NCBI RefSeq assembly: GCF_000003815.2
Contig: NC_049983.1
Location: forward strand, 28,326,565-28,390,564
Length of the DNA stretch: 64,000 bases
Origin: Branchiostoma floridae
Lineage: Eukaryota; Chordata; Leptocardii; Amphioxiformes; Branchiostomatidae
Direction: 5' to 3'
Positions 44,157 to 53,100 of the stretch are shown one piece after another. Position 1 is the stretch's first letter; the number at the start of each line of letters is the position of its first letter. The notes under the pieces are model-generated. The model saw only the letters and a program-made list of their open reading frames with translations, made no database searches and was not told the origin of the DNA. The position numbers and the translations under genes were made by a program.

Positions 44157-47100
44157 GCAAATAGAAGCATGTCTGTTTTTTCAGACTGGTGACAAACGAT
44201 AAGGAAAAGTGCATTTTATACCTGTGCAGGTGACCCCATCTCCGGCGTACCCTTCGTAACAGGTACAGTTGAATCCCCCGTCTGTGTTAGAACAGGTTGC
44301 GTCATCATGGCAGTTGTCTGTGCCATTCGCACATTCGTCGATATCTGTGGATACAAACAACACGCGTTTCCAGTGCTAAATAAACCTATGAGACTTTTGA
44401 ACGTGAAAATGGAATATAATGGAAGTAATACATGCAATGCGACAAGTACAGACGCACGATACAATCCCTGACGCTCTTACCAGCACACATGACTCCATCT
44501 CCACCGTAACCGTCGGTACATTCACAGATGAAGGAACCGTCCGTGTTGGTACAGGTTGCCTGGGCGTGGCAGTTGTGTGTGCCATCTGCACATTCGTCGA
44601 CATCTGTGGATACAAATTAAACAGCACAGTCACATCACTTGTGCTACATTGTAACTATGCTATGGGACTTAGTGTTTTGATACACTACTCTATTGAAATG
44701 ATGCAGTCTAATATATATCATAATGTTACGTACATAATTTAGTATAATAGCAACCTCTCATGTAGTAGTAACATTACAAAATAAATGGACCAATGAAAAT
44801 CTTGGTAAAAGCAGGTAGTAACGCATTCGTCGACATCTGTGGATACAAATAACACAGTCATGTCATCTTTGCTACTATGTGAGTAAAGCTATAATGGTGT
44901 ATTGAGTTTTGATACGTTACTCAATAAAAATCATGTATTCTTTAAATATATTGTCCAATTCAATGTTCTTACCAGTACAGTTGACTCCATTTCCACTGTA
45001 CCCTTCAGTGCAATCACATGTAAAAGAACCGTCCGTGTTGGTACAGGTTGCCTGGGCGTGGCAGTTGTCTGTGCCATCTGCACATTCGTCGACATCTGTG
45101 GATACAAAGAGCACAGGTTTGTATGTATTATTTGTATACGTATCCAGGACCTCCATGAAAAGCACTGTTAGTCACTGATAGAAGTTTACCCTGGTATAAG
45201 AACACAGAGAGAAATAAATGAATAGATAGATTGCCGCTGATGAATAATCCAATGAAACTTCGTAAAAGTTATAACATGGAGGTAATTTACTAAGAAGATG
45301 TATTGTCGTTGTCTCTGTCAGCAGGACTAGCCCTTTGTAATAGCCACTGGCTCGTTGAAAAGAGAAACGAAACTTTGATAAGATTCAAATGATGTTTCAC
45401 AGATAAACAGGGATGATTTAATACTCGGGAAAGAAATATGAGTGAGTTAGAGAGTGAGTGAGTGAGTGGGTGAGTGAGTGAGTGAGTGAGTGAGTGAGTG
45501 AGTGAATGAGTGAGTTAGTGGGTGAGTGAGTGAGTGAGTGAGTGGGTGAGTGAGTGAGTGAGTGAGTGAGTTTATTTGCAACATTATAGATGTCTTAGCG
45601 GTTTCTAAAGTACCTTGTAGTGCCGTTGACAGACATACAGACCCACAGCATAGCCATTACACCATGGCGACTGAAAACATAACCTTCTTGGCGAAGGTAA
45701 TAAGTTGAGTACGGTACTTACCGCAGATATATTCATCACTAGTGGCCAGTCCAAACACCTCTATGTTCGTGGTTGCCCAGTCAATCACGTTGCCATGTTG
45801 ACCACAGGAGTCTGGCCCCACCTCAGCTGGAGTCAGCACGCGGTCCCAGAGGTTCACCTGTGACAGTTCTCCGCTGAACGCTTGATTCGGGTCGAACCCT
45901 CCCCCAACTGTTTCTTGATCCTGTGCAAGGATCCATGTCCCACCACTGCGCACTTTTCCTCCTACCTTCAGCCCCGAGCCGGAAGCCTGAAGAACGCCGT
46001 CAGTGTAGACCTGCCAGGCTCCATCGGTGCTGCGCCAGGTGGCACATACTGCATGCCACTCACCATCCCAAACAGGCAAGGCACCAAGGGTAGCTACGTT
46101 ACCTTGTACGAACAACTGGAAAATATGTTTTAAAGGCATTGGCAGTTATCTTGCGGAAATTACACCATATATTGCTAAACTATTATTGAAAAATAAAAGA
46201 TAAGTGGTGACTTAGTTAACAGAGGTTTGTGATTGACAACTTACTTCGCTTATGCCCCTTCCTTTATTGAGGATGAGTAGCTCATTGTGTTGTTCTTGTA
46301 CAGCATAGCTGACCACACCTGCATGGCTGGTGGAACTCATGTCGGTGCGCATTTGCAGACATAAAGTAAAACTGCTCAAGTCCTGATCCAATGTTGTCCC
46401 CAGCTTGGCGTAGTTACTGGTGCTTCGTGGAGCCGGAAAGGTTATTTTTTGCTGATAACCTGCCGTAATTTACAGGAAAAAAATAATACATCTTTGTTAA
46501 GAGTTTATTCAGTTCCATCAAATACTTCCTCGANNNNNNNNNNNNNNNNNNNNNNNNNNNNNNNNNNNNNNNNNNNNNNNNNNNNNNNNNNNNNNNNNNN
46601 NNNNNNNNNNNNNNNNNNNNNNNNNNNNNNNNNAACAAGTTCGATTCCTGTGCAAGTACTTTGTCTGGGTTTTGTCAAGTATAGAGAAATGTCAGTGTGT
46701 TCGGTTTCTCATTGGAAAAAAGACGCCGGAAAATTTGACATGTTGTTATATAAATTCCCTTTGCTCATGAAATTAACCCGGGGACTTTGGTATCAATTTC
46801 AAGTCGTCAGGAAAAGGCCTATCACTCTGTGAGGTTAATTAATGTGATCAAAGTGAACTGTATCAAAAGATCAACACAGATAAATTAACACAAAATGACG
46901 TGTTTTCAAAGCCACAGCGTTCGCTGTCACTTTGCAATGCACGAGATACCTACAGGGTTGTAGTGGGCAAAACTGGCAGGTGTGAAAACGCATAAACATT
47001 ATGCAGGTCTGAGGTCAGTTTTATTGTATTCCTTGTACAGCATAGCTGACCAAACCTGCATGACTGGTGGAGCTCATGTCGGTGCGCATGTGTAGACATA

Positions 47101-50100
47101 ATGTAAAACTGCTCAAGTCCTGAGCCAATGTTCTCCCCAGGCTGGCGTAGTTACTGACGCTTCGTGGAGCCGGAAAGGTTATCTTTTGCAGATAACCTGC
47201 CGTGATTGACAGGAAAAATTATACATCTTTGTCAAGAGTTTATTCAGTTACATCAAATACTTTCCTCGGGATGTCAGGTTGCAGGAGTTCTTTAAACTAT
47301 CGGCTCAGGTCCTGCCTTCGCAAATAGATTTGATGAAACCCTTTCAAATAAGACGGGTCACGGGCATTATCTAGAAGCCGGAATAAGTGGGATTCCAGAG
47401 CAAGTAAACCAATGCCAATACACTATGTTGAGTATCTTCAAGTCTAGTGAAAGGTCAGTGGGTGCGGTTTCTTATTTGAAAAAATTTGCACAGATTTCAT
47501 TTCTGTGTGTATTTCCATGAAAAGGCTTCTGCATGCCTACACAGACAGTTTCAACCCAGTAGTCTATTGCTGCAACCTGCATCCAGGTATTTTTTTTTTC
47601 AACTCACCACAGTTGTAGGCCTTGTTCAGCTGGTCTTTGTCGTGTTTGCTGAGCCCGCTTATCTGCCCGATACGTCCTTGATCTTTGGAGCTGCAGGGAG
47701 GAAAAGATGAGAAACTTGCATATTTGCAAACTCTACCTTTCTGTAGTTTTACTGTCAGGGTGGCATTTGCCTAGCGTCTACCAGGCTCTGGAAAATTTAC
47801 CAAATAGCCAGATATACATGCCAGAAAAAAAGTCTTACTTCTTGGTCACGATGGTGTATTGCTTATTTTTGCTGAAAGTCTTGCCGCCGTAGTGCATGAT
47901 GGAGTCATAGTCGTAAGGACTCCCGAGCGAGTTGATCCTGCCTGCTGAATATTTGTGGAAGTTGTGTTCTTTATCTGCAGAGTGGAAAATAGTCTCTTTA
48001 GATTCGATCTTCATCCATCCAATGAGGAAAAGAAATAATGAATTTCAGTCTCCTTAACCTCATTGTCTTTAGACTCAAAGTTAACAACTGTCCATTGTCA
48101 CTTTATACCATGGACTTGCAATTAGACCTCGGGCACGAACTTGTCTGTACCGGACAGCAAGGCGCGGCCTGATGCAGAGCCTGTTCAGTCCCCTAGTCTA
48201 CCGGACTGATGACACAAGTCTTAGAAGACAGAACATATATCTTTTGGAACATTTTTCGTAATGTATCACTATACGGCATTTATGATTTATCGTAGTAATA
48301 CTGAATAAATGTGGAAAAGGCAAGCTTTTTTTTTTATTTACTTAGAGGTCACCGCAAAACAAGGCTCGTGGAGCCACTCAAGCATTTTGGGTTACGTTAC
48401 TGAATTGTGAAGAGAGATGTCTGTTAACACTTGATTTAAACAGTTTCAGACTGTACCCCGTGGGGAAGCAAGTCCGTGGAAGCTTATTCCATAGCGATGT
48501 TGTTCTAGGAAAAAAGCTCTGAGCATGGAACTTCCTCCTGTTAGGTGGATTGTGGAGGAAAAAAGGATGATTGGTTTCCGTGGAAGTGGCTAAACGGGTT
48601 CTTGCAGTGAAGGTTCGTATTGAAGGCACAAGTGAGTGAAGTTCTGCCGTGAAGCTTTTCGCAGTAGTCACGGTGCATGTCTATGAATATAAAGCATGTT
48701 TACTCTTACCTTTTTGAATGTTGTTCAACTGTATGGTGACGTAGTCGTCCCTGTCTGGGCGGGACTGCTCGTGCCAGAAGCCGAGCGAGTGCAGGATCTC
48801 GTGAATCACTGTGGCTTTGGTCCAGCAGAAACGAGCAAGCCTTATGCTGTTCCCATTTTCCTTCGGACCGACGGGAGAAGAACACCTGTAATCACACGGA
48901 GGATAAAAACGATTTTCATTAGCCGTCCTCTCCACTACACGTGCAGCATCTCTTACATTGCCAATTGGTTCAGCTGGAAAGTGGCAATGCGACTTTTTTC
49001 GGTTGAGCTTTGGTTCATCAATTGTTGATTCACAAGATTGTTCACATTTACAGGGGCGCTATACCATTTAAAGAAAAATCACAGCTATAGAAAAAACGGT
49101 TACTTGAAATACTATATACTCAATGAAATGCGTCTAAAGAAAATAAGCAACATTTTACCCTCTGCCTGTGGTGAAGAAGAGATGGGGTCCCAAGGGTATG
49201 GTCATTTTTCTTTGAAAGCGAAGACACGTGTACTTGCGGTAGTCTTCGATAGCTTGGTCGATAGCTGTTTTCGCGCCAGCTAATGCAAAAAGAGGTGTTG
49301 GTGTTGGTCTAGAGTTCAGTAAGCCTACTGAGAAGCAAGCAGGTTCATTAAAGGTTCTCGAGGACGCGGAGAATGAAATTCGAATGTGTGCTTAGTATAT
49401 TTCTTTGTTTTTGATATCTAATAAGAGTGTGGCGACAATTTCCATTCCTCTTCGCATGTGCCTGTCTTTGAAAACCTTAACACGTATCAGGGTCCTGATG
49501 GGCGCTCCTGAGTCCATCCCATCCTTGCAGCTGAAGAAAGGAAACTGTTCAAGCGTATAGATTTTGCATCGACATGCCTGGCCTGAATCTATGTGTTACG
49601 GCGTCATAACCAACGTGGAACGGGGTCTTCTGATTGGTCCGCGGCGTCTGGCTATATGATAATAAAGAGTTAATGCCTCGGCCCGAGGTGTATATGGTGA
49701 GATATCCGTGTGGTACTGGCTAGTAGCGCCTGATGTCGGAATGACCATATACACCGAGGATAAGGCGGGGCATTAACGTTATTATCATATAGCCTACACA
49801 AACTGACCCATTCAAGCAACAAATTCCTTTATAATACATACTTCCTTTATTCAAGACTTCCAAGGCTTGACATAATGACAAATTCCCTTCTGCTGGGACA
49901 CGTGTGCTGCTATTCAATCCTAAGTTATAGTTGTACATATTCAATAAATTTGAAGGAATGTGAACAGTAATAATGTTTGGATCAAGGTCGGTTTCAAGGC
50001 TTTAATTACTAACAAAGATGTCGATTCATTATGTTACTTGTTAAATGAAACTGGACCATTACAATGAACTTGGTCCCCATGTAATTCTAACATGGACTGT

Positions 50101-53100
50101 ACACTGTACAAAGCATTCCTTTCTGCTGGGACAAGTGTGTTGCTATTTAATCCTAAGTTATAGTTGTACATATTCAATAAATTTGAAGGAATGTGAACAG
50201 TAATAATGTTTGGATCAAGGTCGGTTTCAAGGCTTTAAAAACAAAGATGTTGATTCATTGTTACTTGTTAAATGCAACTGGACCATCACAAGAGACTTGG
50301 TCCCCATGTAACTCTAACATGGACTGCACACTGTACAAAGCATTCCTTTCTGCTGACGCATGACGCCGTAACACGTAGATTCAGGCCAGGCAGGTGGGTA
50401 TCGCTCCCCTGATTGGTCAGAATGAATCTACGTGTTACGGCGTTATAACCAATGTGGAACGGGGCCTTCTGATTGGTCCGCGGCGCCTGGCTATATGATA
50501 ATATAGGGTTAATGACCCGCGTTCCTTCGGTGTATACGGTGCCATAATTCATGGCGGTTCCTATAACCACCGAATGAAGCGACCGAGTCCGCGTGCTCTC
50601 CCTACCTTTCGAAACTTCTTACCTGTGTGGCTGGGCGATAAAATCTCACCAGCACTCCCTGCAACTTTTTCATAAAGCACTGTTTGCGATCTATCTCTAT
50701 GTACTACAAACACGTCCGAACTGCCGCCATTTTGTTTATTCGCTGTACGTATGGCTCTCGTTCCCAGAGTTGTAAACTATTCTACTCACAAATCATGTAC
50801 AATACTCTGAGAACGAGACCTATGCCCATATTTTAGACCAATGGAAACCTTGGGAAAAGCAGGTGGTTATGGCCTCATAATCACCAGGTTTATGGTCGAA
50901 ATGGAGCCTTCTGATTGGTCCACAGCGCCTGTCTATATGGCAATAATTTTTAATCCATATCAACACTTATTGTTGCTTAGACCTTCTAGTAAGTTGACCA
51001 GGACCGAAGATTAATAACTCGATGTTTTCAGACAGCTTGAAGAGCAGTTAGAAATGTTGTATGACCTTTGGTAGAAATAATTCTGAAGCAAAATTGAAAT
51101 GTAACGTCAGAAGCAGTGGATTCCATTTTGTGCTGGAAATTACGGTTTACCTTTGATTCAGAACATGGTAGGTGGCTTTACATACCGATTTCAGGATCAA
51201 TGTAGTAAGGGATGACTCCTTGCCACTTCGCCTTAGTGGAGACACCACGCTTCTCGTTCCCATTCAGGACCTCGTTCTTTGCTTCCTTATCCATCTCAAT
51301 GTCCCCCTCAAAGATCACATTTTGTTCGCCTGTGGTTTTCGACAGAAAACAACAACAGAAATAAAAAAAAAACTGTTCCCATCATGCCAGGTAGACATGT
51401 CCTGGCTACAAAAGTTCTGATACTTGGAAAACGGTTAACCTTGGAAGGGGTGTAGCTTGTGTGATCAGCCTTACCTGGGCTGCATTCGCAGACGAAGCAT
51501 CCTTTTTCATCGATCTTGTATCCAAAATAGCAGACGTCCGATTCGAAATGGCATTGGAAGCCATCGCACTCTCGTCCAAGCATCCCTGCGGAAATTTATA
51601 AACAATGACTACGCTGCTTTGAACACTCACAGAACAAAGTTAAACCTGCGATATGTCATTTTTTCAGCACATTTCGTGGTTATAATTCTAAGCTGGGGAC
51701 CCTTTCCATCTCCTCGACCAGGAAGTGTTGCGCACCCACCCAAGTCATTTTGCGCATGCCCTTAGGAATCTGTGCTGAGCAGCCTTTAATTCCTCATAAT
51801 CATAAAGTTAGCCACATGTAAGTTAAATGACAACATTGAATGTAAGAAGCATGTAAGCACACGGTAACAGTGAATGAAACTACATGTATGTACACATACT
51901 AGTAAAGAAAATAGCACCTGCGAACGTAATAGGCGTTTCACCAGACGTAACAAACTATGTTGCAACATGTAGCCACATGAAACAAATGGCAAATGTGAAT
52001 GTAAATATCAAAAGACATGGAGCAATATCCATTCGTTTTCCTTACCCGCCTCTTCGTTGATCTCGTAGATATCTTTGTTGCCCTCGTAATGTCTCTTTTC
52101 AAGCGTTTCTTCAACAGTGGACAGAAAAATTCAAGCGTTACTTCGAATGTGGTCAGACAAATGTTTAATGTGGCAAGTAAAAGAGACCAAAACATGCCAT
52201 GTAACAGGAAGAGACGGGCCAAAGTTTGGTTACGTCTAATTGGAGATCGAAATAAGCCAACAAACAAACGTTCAAACAATGAGGTTAGGTAACAATAACA
52301 TAAAAGGACGGTGGCATGGGTAGAAGACGGAAACAGCATGCTGGTGAAGAGAGTGACCTGTGTAGGGTTACATACTTTAACAACAATGCCAGTGGATGTC
52401 TCAAGCATATGGAAAATTGATTGGTAGAAGTAAGTGTAAGAACTAAAACATGTACTGGGCATCCATGCGTTCAGAATACCATCAGACAGTGATTTTCATC
52501 CAGAAAGTAGCGGGTTCGCTTACCCGCCTGTCGATTCTCGGTGAAAGCCCGGAGGAGCTCGTCTTCCGCTGGCCCGGTGTCACCTGGAGAAACATGGGCA
52601 AAGGAAGAAAAATATTATCCACATTGAAGCTTATACAGATCTAGATCAGCTTTAAAATGGAGAGGTTTAAGGTGTAGTTGTTGGGCAGTGTGAGACAAGA
52701 GAAGGGGTATACAGTCACCACCGTCTTCCTCTTCACTACCAGCTTCTTGTACCTTTTGAAACGGAAGAGAAACAGCTGTGTTACACAAAAGAGGCAGAAA
52801 CATGTTACTTAGTGCGATAAAATCTCACCAGCACTCCCTGCAACTTTTTTATAAAGCACTGTTTGCGATCTATCTCTATGTACTACAAACACGTCCGAAC
52901 TGCCGCCATTTTGTTTATTCGCTGTACGTATGGCTCTCGTTCCCAGAGTTGTAAACTATTCTACTCACAAATCATGTACAATACTCTGAGAACGAGACCT
53001 ATGCCCATATTTTTAGACCAATGGAAACCTTGGGAAAAGCAGGTGGTTATGGCCTCATAATCACCAGGTTTATGGTCGAAATGGAGCCTTCCGATTGGTC

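Larger units (their letters stand above)
45590..47030. repeat. Pentraxin-module duplication, copy A
   Basis: Matches 29450-30890 on the same strand at an offset of about 16.1 kb, covering both pentraxin exons and intron. The intron portion 46634-47020 versus 30488-30878 is nearly identical, the exons less so. Confidence 0.88.

Noticed and set aside
44181-44742. Plus-strand frames opposite the EGF exons
   Set aside because: Antisense shadows of the minus-strand EGF exons. The same holds for plus-strand frames opposite the pentraxin, FTP and ALG10 exons.
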